Positions 42,808-54,578 of a DNA stretch of 64,000 nt are shown here, in pieces. This stretch comes from Diphasiastrum complanatum (lineage: Eukaryota > Streptophyta > Lycopodiopsida > Lycopodiales > Lycopodiaceae): contig CM055102.1 in the NCBI GenBank assembly GCA_029204225.1, positions 1,694,854 to 1,758,853 of the forward strand, written 5' to 3'. Position 1 is the first letter of the stretch; each line of letters begins with the position of its first letter. The translations under genes and the position numbers were made by a program. The notes beneath the pieces were generated by a model. The model did not search any database and was not told the DNA's origin. It saw only the letters and a list, made by a program, of their open reading frames with translations.

Positions 42808-43384
42808 CTAAAGTAGGTTACCACGAGTCAAGAGGAGTGGTTGTGTCATTTGGTAGTGATTCCTACTTTGTAGGATCTAGACCATGATTTATGATGAGAT
42901 TTGTACCTACCATGCACCTACCAAGCATGACTCTTGGATCTAGGCTAGTTCACATTAGGAAAAGAAAGTGGATCCTACTTCCTTATTAAATGCTAGATTT
43001 TCACCTAACTTAGCAAAGGAAGTGTGTTTTACTATGTATTCCCATTCTCCATAATGAGAAGATAGAAACTTTTTGGAGCCTCAAGGAGAAACTCGAGTTT
43101 CCTCTCATTGTATGGTGATTACTCTTGATTTCCAATGAAACCCAGCTTTGGCACTTTGTAAACACTGTCTACAGGCCGTACTATAGCCTTATTTCCACAC
43201 GTGTGGAGTTGGATTACACTAATTGATCAATGCTTTGATTGTCTCTACTTGTTTCCTATCAAGCTACTAAACTAGATCTTGTTTTCTGATGACTAGTTTC
43301 TGATAGATTGTTTAACAAGCATACAATCACCTTGTGGATCATTCAAAGATCCATTTATGGTCCTTAGTACTGTACTTTTCACAT
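42808..43384 (+). repeat. Copia C 5' LTR
   Basis: Ends CTTTTCACA at 43384 with the PBS following. CACACGTGTG is at 43196-43205, GGCCGTACT at 43175, and AGTACTGTAC at 43366. The start is not defined, as no second LTR of this element survives. Confidence 0.65.
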
Positions 43385-44014
43385 GGTATCAGATCCAAGT
43401 ACAAGGCCATTGATCTGTGTTTGAATCTAATCCAATTTTAGCAGTTTTGGTGCAAAAAGCTAGTATTGGAAGGGCGAGCTAGTATCCAGGTTTTGGTGAG
43501 GGGATTTGATCCCAAACTTTTTCAGGATCAAAATCCGTACCATTCACACGTGTGGGCATCTCTGAACCAGCATTTAATAACCCATATTCATTGGATCATA
43601 GAAAATTCAGCTGGTGTCAGTTTGATGTAATTTTTGGTGCAAATCCTAAGATAAGCTACCAAGATCACTTGCCATTGATTAGTTTTGAATTTATTTCATG
43701 AAAACTAATTAATCTAGGCTGATTTCAGACCTTCTTAAAGTGGAAACCAGGTCTTGAAAGTACATCAAAGTGAATGAGAGAGATAGAGTCAGTTTTTGTC
43801 TAAGAATAGCCAAGATTGGCAAGATTGGCTTGAGAGTAGTTTTTATCTCATCTTATCTTCATTACAGCTTTGTGAGGGAGTGATAGAACTGTGATTACAA
43901 ATCCATCTGTTCGATTAGAAGTCAACATTTGAGTGAAACACTGCAAGTTAGAAACCTTTGTGAGTTTCAGGTCCAAACAAATCTATATCTTGTGTGTAGA
44001 ATCTTGCTAGTAAG
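43385..44014 (+). other. Copia C primer-binding site and leader
   Basis: TGGTATCAGATCC at 43385, a one-base variant of the initiator tRNA site, then a leader of about 620 bp. The leader contains an exact CACACGTGTG at 43545-43554, which here lies in transcribed RNA downstream of the PBS. Confidence 0.75.
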
Positions 44015-47000
44015 ATGGGATCAGTGGGATCCTACCTTCTAGAAGCTAGTGAGAGGTTAAATTCTACCAATTATGCTATTTGGAAAGTGAGGATGGAGTC
44101 ACTAATGGTGCTCCAGGATCTTTATGAGTTTCTAATAGATGATGAAGATGAACCTCTAGGTGCATAGAAGTTAGTGAGATACAAGAAGAGGTATAGGCTT
44201 GCACTTCATTGTATTAAGATGAATGTAAGCAATGATTTTTGAAGGGAAGTATCATCATGTAAGAGTGCTGAAGAGGCTTGGAAATCTTTAAAATCTATCT
44301 ATGAGTCTAGTAACACTTCAAGGGTTCTCATGCTTAGGAATCGGATTCTACAAAACATGAAGAGGAGTGATGAAAGTGCACGTGATTATGTGCTAAGAAT
44401 CAAGTCTCTCAATAGGGAGTTAGCTTCCATTGGAGAGAAGATTCAAGATAGTGAGCTTGTTTAGATTGTCCTCAATGGTCTAGGGAGTGGCTTTACAAAT
44501 TTGGTCCAAAGCTTTGCAATCCAAGACACTTTGCCTACTATAGAAAAGCTACATAGTGTATTAGTGGCTGAAGAGTGTAGGATGATGCATACCAATGCAA
44601 GAATGAATGCTATTTCTCTGCAGGATGGTGATGAGAAAGCTAATTTCTCATTCAAAGGCAAGAAGAAGACCAATGGCAAGAAGAAGCACTTCAAGGAGAC
44701 CAAGGAGGATGATGAGGCTTCAAGCTCAAAGGGCAAGATCAAAGACAAGTCCAAGTACAAATATTTTTTTTGTGAAAAGAAAGAACATTTTGCATCAGAA
44801 TGTCTCAAGAAGAAGAAGGCACAAGAGAGCAAACAAAGCAACATTGCACATCAGGAGGAGGAGGATGATGAAGAGTCATCCTTGATGGTTTCCAACAAAC
44901 CACCATCATCCAAGAGCAACACCAATGATTACTGGTGGATTGATAGTGGGGCTAGTTCCTAAATGACATATCAAAAGGACATATTCTCCACTTTACTTTC
45001 TTATAATGATTTACATAGATCAATCTATACTGTAAGTAGTCAAGAATGTAAGATAAGTGAAATAGGAACAATTTCCTTGTATGTGGGATCATCCAAAAGG
45101 ATGAATCTTGATAATGTTCTTTATGTTCCTAAGTTAACCAAGAATTTGCTTAGTGTTGGCCAGTTAATGGATAATGGCCTAGATGTACAATTTAAGCATG
45201 GAGTTTGTTCCATCCTTAGAAATGATGAATGTATAGCCAAAGGCTTTAAGCAAGGTAGATTGTTTAAGCTTGATGCTAATGTTGTAGTGGAGAGTGTTAA
45301 CTTGGCAAAGGTGGAGTTATCAAAGGTGGAACTGTGGCACAAAAGGTTGGGCCACCCCAACTACAAAGCCATAGAATCTATGGCTGCAAAAGAGCTTGCA
45401 GTTGGACTCCCCAAGCATTTGTCAAAGTGTGGGAAGAGATGTGAAGCATGCAGCCTCTCAAAGGGTCACAAACTACCCTTCTCAAGATCTACATCAAGAT
45501 CAAACTCTCCTCTTGAACTCATCCATTTGGATGTTCATAGTTTTTCACATGAGTCTAATGGTGGTGCCAAGTACTATGTAATCTTCATTGATGAGTATTC
45601 TAGATTTTGTTGGATGTACCTCTTGTCTAGCAAATCAATGGTGTTTGATTCTTTTGTAAAGTTCAAGACTTTGGTAGAAAATCAACTTAGTACCAAGATT
45701 AAGGTATTAAGGAGTGATAATGGAGGTGAATATATCTCCAATAAGTTGATTGACTTTTGTAGTTCTAATGGCATAAAGAGGGAGTTGTCATGTCCATACA
45801 CCCCTCAACAAAATGGAGTGAGTGAGAGAAGAAATAGATCTCTTTGTGAATGTGCTAAGGCCTTAAGGCTACATGCTTCTCTATCCAAACCATTTTGGGG
45901 TGAAGCAATAACTTGTGCTAACTACTTGTACAATAGATTACCAAACCAAGCCATTGGAGGAATCACACCATTTGAAGCTCTATTTGGAGAGAAGCCCAAT
46001 CTCAAGGATCTCAAAGTTTTTGGATCCACTTGCTATGTACACCAATCCTAGGATAAGATAAGGAAGGATGATGCAACATCCATCAAAGGCATCTTTGTGG
46101 GATATGGTGAGAATAGCAAAGGTTATAGAGTCTTCAATCCCATCACTAGCAAAATGATCGTGAGTAGGGATGTTATTTTTTATGAAGGACATGCTTGTGA
46201 TTTGGATGATAATGCTACTAATCATCTTGATGCCAAGGATCATGCTAGGATGGAGGAGGAGCTTCCAAGTGAAGAAGAAGTTGAGGATCCACCTCAAGAT
46301 GCAAGAACTCCAAGAACTCCAAGAAGATCTACAAGGGCAAGATCCGAGCCATTGAGGCTCACCTATGATGGTCAAGGTGATCAAAGGGAAGGCTCATCAT
46401 CTTTTATATCTTACATCTTTCTTACTTCAATGTTAGATGAGCCAACATGCTATGAAGATGCTTGTAAGTCTAAAAGTTGTATGGATGCTATGCAAGTAGA
46501 GTATGATGCTCTTATTGAGAATCATACTTGGGATCTTGTGGATCTTCCTCAAGGGAAGAAACCTCTTGATTGCAAGTGGGTGTTTAGATTGAAGTATAAT
46601 CAAGATGGATCAATAAGCAAGCATAAATCTAGGCTTGTTGCCAAAGTTTTTTAACAAACCAAAGGCATTGATTATAATGAGACTTTTGCTCCTGTGGCTA
46701 AGCTTGTTACTATCAGGTTGATCATTAGTCTTGCTACAACCTTCAGTTTGGAGCTATTCCAACTTGACTTCACAAATGCATTCCTCAATGGTTATTTGGA
46801 GGAAGAGATCTACATGAGGCAACCCGACCCATCAAGGCAAAGCATGAAGGAAAGGTGTGTTTTTTGAAGAAGAGCCTTTATGGGCTCAAGCAAGCACCTA
46901 GAGCATGGTACTCTAGGCTAAACTCTTTTCTCATTTCCATCAATTTTGTAATGAGTGCCTATGATCCATCATTGTATATAAGTTTTCATGATGGCATGAT

Positions 47001-47893
47001 CATTATTCTTGTTTTGTATGTAGATGACATTATCTTGAGTGGTAATGATCTAGATGGAATTAGAGATGTAAAAATTGCTTTAGCAAAAGAGTTTAAGATG
47101 GTAGATCTTGGCCTATTAAGCTTCATTCTTGGAATAGAGGTTATTAGAGGATGTGATTTTAGCTTCATTTGTCAATCTAAATATGCTACATCCATCCTAG
47201 ATAGATTTGGAATGAAGAATTGTAAAGGCATTGAGACACCAATGGAGCAACATGTAAAAGCATCTATTGGTTGTGATGAAGCATCCTTTGAGGACATCAC
47301 ATTATATAGAAGGCTTATTGGCTCCTTGATCTATTTAACTATAACTAGACCTGATCTTAGTTATAGTGTTGGAAAGTTAAGCCAATTCATGCAAAGTCCT
47401 CTAGTTTCACATTGGAAGATGGCCAAAAGAGTTCTTAGATACATTTCATCCACTAAGAATTTTGGCATTTTGTATAGAGGAGCTAATCTTGGCTTAAGAG
47501 CCTGTAGTGACTTGGATTTTGCAGGTGACAAAGTGGATAGAAGATCAACAAGTGCCTTTGCCAGCTTTCTATGTGATGGAGTAGTATCATGGCTTTCCAA
47601 AAAGCAAGATACCATCTCCCTATCTTCCACAGAATTCGAATACAAGGCCTTGACATCAACATGCAAGGAGGTCTTGTGGCTCAAAAGGCTATTGGTGGAG
47701 CTTCATGTCATGGAGGAGGAGATCTCTATCATCTATTGTGACAACCAATCAGCCAAATCTCTTGCAACTAATCCTACATTCCATGCAAGGAGCAAACACA
47801 TCAAAATTGCTCATCATTTCGTGAGGGAAAAAGTGCAAGCTAAAGAGATCAAGCTCCAACACATGCCATCATGAAGTCGCGGACAAAATTTTC
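44015..47893 (+). pseudogene. Copia C gag-pol polyprotein
   Basis: One frame from MGSVGSYLLEASERLNSTNY carries gag (YAIWKVRMESLMVLQDLYEF, HCIKMNVSNDF), a damaged knuckle (FCEKKEHFASEC, first Cys replaced), protease WWIDSGASS with a TAA after it, integrase (LWHKRLGHPN, CEACSLSKGH, RSDNGGEYIS, QNGVSERRNRSLCE), RT (CKWVFRLKYNQDGS, FAPVAKLVTIR, FLNGYLEEE, YVDDIILSG) and RNase H (SDLDFAGDKVDRRS, HARSKHIKIAHHFVREK). Stops occur at 44165, 44240, 44462, 44960, 46049 and 46652. A small deletion near 46829 shifts the frame and removes the Gly-Phe of QPDGF. The last 20 or so codons are lost where LTR D begins. Confidence 0.92.
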
Positions 47894-48655
47894 AGAATTC
47901 ACACGTGTGGGGAATGTCCACAAGAGTGACTGATCTTAATTAAGCTTTGTGATTGGCACTATAACCTGATTCTAGATTGATCAACAAAATCTAGTTAAAA
48001 AGAAATGGCTAATCCACAATCTACAATAGCAATGAATCAAAGAATGAATAAAAATACAAGATTTCAGTGTATGAACATTAGCCTCAACATGAGGTAGAGA
48101 GAGAGAGCTAGAGAGATAACAAACAATATCTGTTTAGATCCAAAATGACATGAGATAGCTACAAAACTTTGGTTCTTCATCATTCATTGTGTGGAGAGCT
48201 ACACATATTTATGGAGATTGAGGTAGCTCGAGGTAGAACCATATCTATCCATTCCAAAATGACATCTCAAGTGACATCTAGAGTCTATGTGACATTTGTC
48301 ACCTGTCATGCATGAAATTCTACCAACTTTTTACAAGTGTACTAGTTCTAACTAGAAATGTCCGAATCATCATGCATGTGTCCATTAAACTTTGTGCATG
48401 CCTTGCATGTCACTATGGATCACTTACAATTAATGCATGTGAGTTGCCACGAGTTTCTACAAGCATAATCATGCTGATTCTATGTCTACAAACTATATGC
48501 AAGTTGCATTTATCAAACTAGATAATACATAACCATGTAACTTGAGTTCTATGTAGGCCAAACTTGGCATTTTGCATTAATGAGCTACATACTTGCATGG
48601 TACAACATTTGTAGCAAGCCAAGAAATCAATATGGATTGTTTTTCAATTTAAACA
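47889..48655 (-). repeat. Copia D 3' LTR
   Basis: On the minus strand it starts TGTTTAAATTG after a GGAGGAG purine tract (plus strand CTCCTCCTAAAAATGA at 48656) and ends CACACGTGTGAATTCTG. The terminal bases merge with the end of Copia C (AAAATTTTC). CACACGTGTG is at 47900-47909. A related inverted piece is at 23926-24151. Confidence 0.78.
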
Positions 48656-50356
48656 CTCCTCCTAAAAATGATCTATATTGATTTGAACATGGATCTTGGT
48701 ATAACTCCAAGGTTGGCTCTATGCTTGTTGAAGGCCTTCTAGGCTCGGATATTTCTCTTTGAGATCTCCTTAGTGAAAAAATTCAAGGTGACTCCTCCTC
48801 AAATCTCGGCCCCATCTCTCCATGATGATCTTCAAGGGTGATGATTGGAGTATCTTTGTGAGAATCTTTGAACTTGGCCTTCTCAAGAATGTATTTTTGA
48901 CTTCATGGAATATCACATCTCTACTCTCAATTGTAGTTGAGGTAGAGGGAACATAGATCATGTAAGCTTTCTTGTTGGATGCATATCCAACCATGATCCC
49001 TTTAACAGAATTAGGATCATCTCTTTTCCTTGTTTCCAAGGGCATATTAACAAAGCAAGTACAACCAAAAACTCTAAGGTGATCTACGTTAGGTTTTTTT
49101 TTAAACAAGACTTCAAAAGGTGTTTTTCCAACAAGAGCATTGTGAGGTAATCTATTGCACAAATAGTTTGCACAATTTATAGCTTCACCCCAATATTCAA
49201 TAGGCAAAGAAGCTGCTACTCGAATTGCTTTAGCACATTCACATAAAGATCTATTTTTCCTCTCAGCTACTCCATTTTGGGATGGAGAATAGGCACAAGA
49301 AAATTCTCTCTTTATTCCTTCACCTTCACAATAATTATGAAACTTGTTGGAGATATATTCACCTCCTCCATTGCATCTTAAAGCTTTAACTTTGCAAGAA
49401 AACTGTTTTTCTACATAAGCTTTGAAGATAAGGAAGTGATAAAAAACCATAGCCTTTGAAGAAAGTAGATACAACCAAGTGTATCTAGTGAAGTCATCAA
49501 TAAAGGTGACAAAACATGTGGCACCACCAATACTTTTAGAAGAAGAAAAATGTGCATCTTAATGTATGAGTTCCAATGGATAAGTAGTCTTTATAAAAGA
49601 CTTCTGATATGGCTTTCTCTGTGACTTTGCAATGGCACAAGCCTCACAAGGCTTGAAATCTTTAGAAAGAGATTTTGGAAGACCAATAGCCTTCTCCTTC
49701 TTAACCATAGAAGACATAGATGTGAAGTTAGGATGCCCCAACCTTCTATGCCACAGCTCCTCCTTAGATAACAAAGCAACTTCACAAAGGTTTGCATTCT
49801 CATAAGAATTCAACTTAAAAATTCCACCACATCTAGTTCCATCAGCAAGGATCTCATCTTTTCTCTTGATAAAACAAGTATTGGAGTTGAACTTTACATC
49901 ACAACCATTATCAAGCAACTTTCCCACACTAATTAAGTTCTTTGTAAGTTTTGGAATGAAAAGAACATTAGAAAGTGCAAGAACTTTTGAAGAAGCAAGT
50001 TTCAATGGAATGTTGCCAATTCCTTCTATTGGACACTCATGATCATTAGCTGTGTAAATAGATCTCTTGAGTCCTTTGAAATGTAAGATTGAGTCAAATG
50101 ACTCCTTTGAACAACACATATGTGAAGAGGCTCCATTGTCTATGTACCAAGCTCCATCTTTCTTGAAAGGTGATGAAGAAAAACTGGACACCATAAGTGA
50201 TCCTTCTCCATCACTTGCAACAGAATCTTCTTCAATCTCTTTGGAGAGATTAGCTTGCTTGAGTTGGTTTTTCATATTAAAGCAATTAGAGGGATAGTGC
50301 CCCTTTTTGCCACAGAAGAAGCACTTCACTTTCTTCAAACAATTGTCAGAAGACAC
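48656..50356 (-). pseudogene. Copia D gag end, protease and integrase; RT and RNase H absent
   Basis: Zinc knuckle CFFCGKKGHYPSNC, protease WYIDNGASSHM (DSG changed to DNG), integrase finger LWHRRLGHPNFTSM and CEACAIAKSQR. A TAA lies in the first catalytic motif (LELIH then DAH). The second Asp motif reads RCNGGGEYIS instead of RxDNGGEY, and QNGVAERKNRSLCE is kept. The C-terminus (GIMVGYASNKKAYMIYVPS, RDVIFHEV) is followed within about 120 bp by the polypurine tract, so the whole RT-RNase H segment is missing. Gag upstream of the knuckle is also lost at 50356. Confidence 0.9.
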
Positions 50357-51589
50357 CTGCGTGTGAGATATTTCTGTAATAGGATCTGAAGATCCAAAGG
50401 TCTGCTAGTAAGCGAGACTCAAATTCATGAGAGAACTATATTTCTCTCACACCAACGCACTACATGGATCTGCATGCAGTGCTTGAAGAATTAAAAAAAT
50501 CAATAGATGATTTTGTAGTTGTTGCACATTATTAATCTAGATAATTGTATGATCTTGAATGTAAATTTGTCTGATATTATTCATGTGTCTGATTTGCTTG
50601 TTCATTCGAATTTCGTATCTTTGGTTTGATCTTTGTTGAATGCTACACTATTCTGTAAATGTAGATCAGCTGTGTCTGACTATTCTTTGAAGGATTGTAG
50701 GAGTGATACAGCCAGCAGTGACCAGTGATTACATCTGAATTTCTGACGAACTGATCTTGTCCGTGAATCCTTTTGCTTTGTGCTTTGCTTCGCAATCACC
50801 TGGCTACAAGGATAAATCAATCTCAGAGGCTCACCTAGGTTTCGTTTCATTTCATCATGTTTCGTCTCGTCTCGTTATAGACCTTGATTGCTTGATTGAT
50901 CTTGTCGCGAATTATTTCGTTTTGCTTCGCTTCGTTTCGTTTCATTTTCTTCTAGAATTTCTCTCATTTTGTTTGGTTGTGTCATAGAGCTTGATTAATT
51001 TAACTCGAATAGAAATAATTTGAGTGTCGCAAAAAGTTTCACGAATCGTTCGTAATTTCTGTCAGTTTGTCACCAGAGTTGTTTTGGCTAGAATTTTGCA
51101 TTTCTCATGTATTATTTTGTCATCATGTTAATCTACCTCCATTCATGCTTCTGTATTTTACTTGTGTTGTCCCACAGTCTGCATATTTACATGCCAGTAG
51201 TAAAATAAGATAGGCAAAAAACTCGACTGTCTGCATTTTTACTCGGGGATTTCCACAGGTGAAAAAGACGACACTATGTTTTTACATGTGATTCATGACA
51301 GGAAAAAAAGGCGACACTATCCTACAAATGCCAAAGGTGTCCTACAACTGTCAAATGTGCTCTTATAGAAAAGCGAAAGTACTCTATAAATCAATTTTGA
51401 AGGCATTTGTCAGAGTGTCACGTTTTTCGCATTTTCATCAACGTTAATTTTAGCGAGGGCTGACGTCGCGGCCTCCTCACACTCATCCCATGCACTGTGC
51501 AATCAGATTTGACAACGACAACAGCCACCCACGATCTCCCACAGACAACAGAACCACTTCTGTACTTTTTTCATCTACACATCTGTAAA
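50357..51589. other. Non-coding, possible old LTR material
   Basis: No protein motif in six frames. Contains runs such as TTCGCTTCGTTTCGTTTCAT (50928 area) and TCGCGAATTA pieces that recall LTR F, and a GA-poor segment with GGCGACACTAT repeated at about 51266 and 51310. I cannot assign it. Confidence 0.35.
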
Positions 51590-52258
51590 AAAAAAAATTA
51601 TGTATATATATTGAATACCATCTGCGTATTCAGATAACGAAACAACGTCAGAATAGAACAAAAGATAGAACAAAACATCACTGATAATCAGAGGTAGACA
51701 TCATAGATGCCTTTGTGCATTGATTCTTTCTTCCAGATGTATTGTCAGTAATAGATTCATCACCTTTACAGATTGTGTGATTAGCTTTGTGAAATATGCG
51801 GTTACGTCCGCTATTGTTTTGTGCTCACCTGCATTATTGATCAGTATATTTCGCTATACTTAATCTGATTACAGCTCTATCTGTTCTGCGTTCAGATTCG
51901 TGTCAATATTGCAATGCTTTACTACCTTCTGTCTGGCTTTCTAGTTACTTAATCTGGTTGTCTGCTCTTTGCAAATTATTATTAGTCTAGTTGTTCGCGA
52001 CTAATATTTAGTCTTGCTCTTCATGAAAATTATCTTTCTGATGTTTTGATGTTTAATGTTTGGCTACGTAATCAGATCAAACATGATTTCTATCACTAAT
52101 GTTCTGTTTGAGACTGGTAGTGTAGTCGTGCTTGAAAAAATAGTGAGATAGCTTATTTCGCTTTCCATTCAAGTTCATTTTTTTTTCAATTTTCGAGTTC
52201 ACTTCTTTTCGTGTTCGTTTCTTTTTGAGTTATCTTTCTTCACACCTCTCTTTCCAAT
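51590..52258 (+). repeat. Copia F LTR, second plus-strand copy
   Basis: TGTATATATATTGAATACCA onward matches 26310-27085, including GATTAGCTTTGTGAAATATG, TTGTTCGCGACTAATATTTA and the end CTCTCTTTCCAATA. It is not followed by a PBS. It abuts the 3' end of Copia L on the other strand. Confidence 0.75.
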
Positions 52259-52263
52259 AGTGA

Positions 52264-53911
52264 TGAACGGAACCAGATTAACATGAGATTTAGGAGAGTA
52301 GAGGAGATAAATCCAATACCCTCCCTAATCTGGATCCATGAATGCCTTGATCTTCAAAGCAAGCAATGCACAAAATTTATTGTGTGCATCAATGCTCAAT
52401 GCCTTTGTAAATAGATTTGGAACCATGTCTTGCATTCGACAGTACGTTAAGATTACCTCTCTATCGAGAATCTTATCCCTGATATAGTGATATCGAATCT
52501 CAATTGCTTACTCCTAGAGTGAGATCTAGGATTGGTCGATAAGGCAATGGCACTCTGATTATCAAAGAATATGATTGTTTGGGTGAGCTGATTCAGACTA
52601 ATGTCTGACAGTAAATTTCTCAGCCAAAATGCTTCTTTAATAGATTGAGAGGCAACAATATACTCTGCTTCTATAGATGAAAGAGCAATAGAGGTTTTCT
52701 TACAACTGTTCCAAAAGATAGGACCGTCATTGAGGAAAAATGTAAATCCAGATGTGGATTTACAAATATCTACATGTCCTCTCCAGCTTGCATCAGAATA
52801 TCCACTAAGCTGATGAAGATTGTCATTGTTGACATCTCCATAACTGATGCACTGGTCCGTTGTAGCTCAAATGTATCTCATGACTCTTATAAGAGCCTCC
52901 AATGGGTCATGCCAAGATTGGCCATGAATTGGCCGAGTGAGCTAACTACAAAAGCGATATCAGGTCTTGTACAGACCATTGCATACATGAGAGATCCAAG
53001 TATCGATTGATAAGGATACTCTCTCATCTACTCCTCTTCCTACTTGGTCTGAGGACAGTGGTCCTTCAACAATCACAAACTGGCTCATCGGTCAGTGAGC
53101 TAATTTACAATTAATAAGATTATGTTTGATAAGAATGTTGTAAAGATAACTTTGTTGAGTAAGAAATATCAGTCATCTCACTCTTTCTTTGTGGATTTGA
53201 ATACCCAGTGAGCTTCGTCCAAATCAGTGATGTCAAATTTGGAAGACAACATCTGCTTAGCATCCTTTACCAAATTGGTATTGTTGCTGAAGAGCAACGT
53301 ATCATTGACATACAGGGTGATGATAATGAAGGATTGATGCACTGACTTGAAATATACATTAGAATCAACAGTGTTGAATTGGAAATCGTGTTGGATGAAA
53401 AATGTCTTGATCCTCTGAAACCAAGGTTTGGCTGATTGTTTCAAGCCATAAAGTGCCTAATGGAGCTTACAGACAACATGCTTCATACCTTCGTGAATGT
53501 ATCATTCAAGCTGTAATATATAAATGTCTTCTTCAATGACTCCATTCAGATAAGTTGTCTGTACATCGAGCTGATGTACTTCGAGGTCGACTACTACAGC
53601 CTACGATAGGAGAGTTTGGATTGATGAATGTTTGACTACTAGATTGAACATCTCGTTGTAGTCGATATTGGGGATTTGAGAGAATCCTCATGCTACTAGT
53701 CATACCTTCCTTCAATCAATTGCTCCATTGGCATTGTACTTAATCTTAAAGACCCATTTGCACTGATTGATAAGATTGCAGCCAGTAGGAGCTTCGAATA
53801 ATGACCATGTCTTCAATAGTTGTCAGTTCCTGCATTAAAAGACAGACAAACTTAGGAGTATACCTTGTGGGCTATGTTTGCACTCAGCTTGATCTTCTTG
53901 GAGGAAGTGGT
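52264..53911 (-). pseudogene. Copia L RT and RNase H, heavily decayed
   Basis: On the minus strand: CNLINQCKWVFKIKYNA, LDVQTTYLNGVIEEDIY, ALYGLKQSAKPWFQRI, YVNDTLLFS (the catalytic YVDD with Asp changed to Asn), FDITDLDEAHW, then MYAMVCTRPDIAFVVSS and RNase H scraps. Many stops and frame changes. It is interrupted at 53911 by Copia K; the RT N-terminus should lie beyond 60343 but is not recognisable there. Confidence 0.78.
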
Positions 53912-54566
53912 TGTGAAAATTGTCAACATTTCCTAGCTAGTTTGAGGCCTAAATTGGCTAAAATTGTAAATAGTTTTGGTTCTGGAGTTTCACACATGTG
54001 AACCAGGCCACAATGTTTTTATTTACTGTATTTTTTCAGTATGATGAAGTGTCAAACTTCATACCCTTCAAAATGAGACCATTTTGATGTATTTTGGTCA
54101 TATAAGCCATTTTTAGCTATTTTTCCTATATAGGGAATATCTAGGGTCAAGTACCTTCTAGAGAGAGGAGAGAGAGTCATCTTCCTCATCCATAAATAGT
54201 AGGGAAGTCGTGGAGAACAGGTTGGAGAAACCTTTTGTATGCTTCATTGAGATCAATAGATCATTGTCATTGTTTCTTCCTCCATTGAGAGCATTGTTGT
54301 GTGTATTGTCTTCAAGCTATTGTGTATGATCTTAGGTGCTTTCCAAAAGTGATAGGCTGATGTATTATGGACTGTATAATGCTATTTTGGGCCGCACTTG
54401 ATGTTTATGGAAGTTTCCATTTGTGATAAATGCTTTTTGATCAAGTTCTTTGCATTCTAGGTAGCATAGAATGTGTTGCCAATTCCTAGCTTATGTAGTT
54501 TGGAGTGCAAGCATTCAAGCCAATGATCTTGGAGTTTAGATCCACTTAGGATCTGTATTTTTCACA
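53912..54566 (+). repeat. Copia K 5' LTR
   Basis: TGTGAAAATTGTCAAC to TTTTTCACA. TATA-like CCTATATAGGGA at 54125-54136. The palindrome is CACACATGTG at 53991-54000, where the 3' LTR has CACACGTGTG. Confidence 0.95.
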
Positions 54567-54578
54567 TGGTATCAGAGC
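54567..54578 (+). other. Copia K primer-binding site
   Basis: TGGTATCAGAGC directly after the LTR, the standard initiator-Met tRNA site. Confidence 0.9.

Noticed and set aside
50757-50987. 76-aa plus-strand ORF in the 50.4-51.6 kb gap
   Set aside because: It is a low-complexity product of TTCGTTTC repeats with no protein motif.
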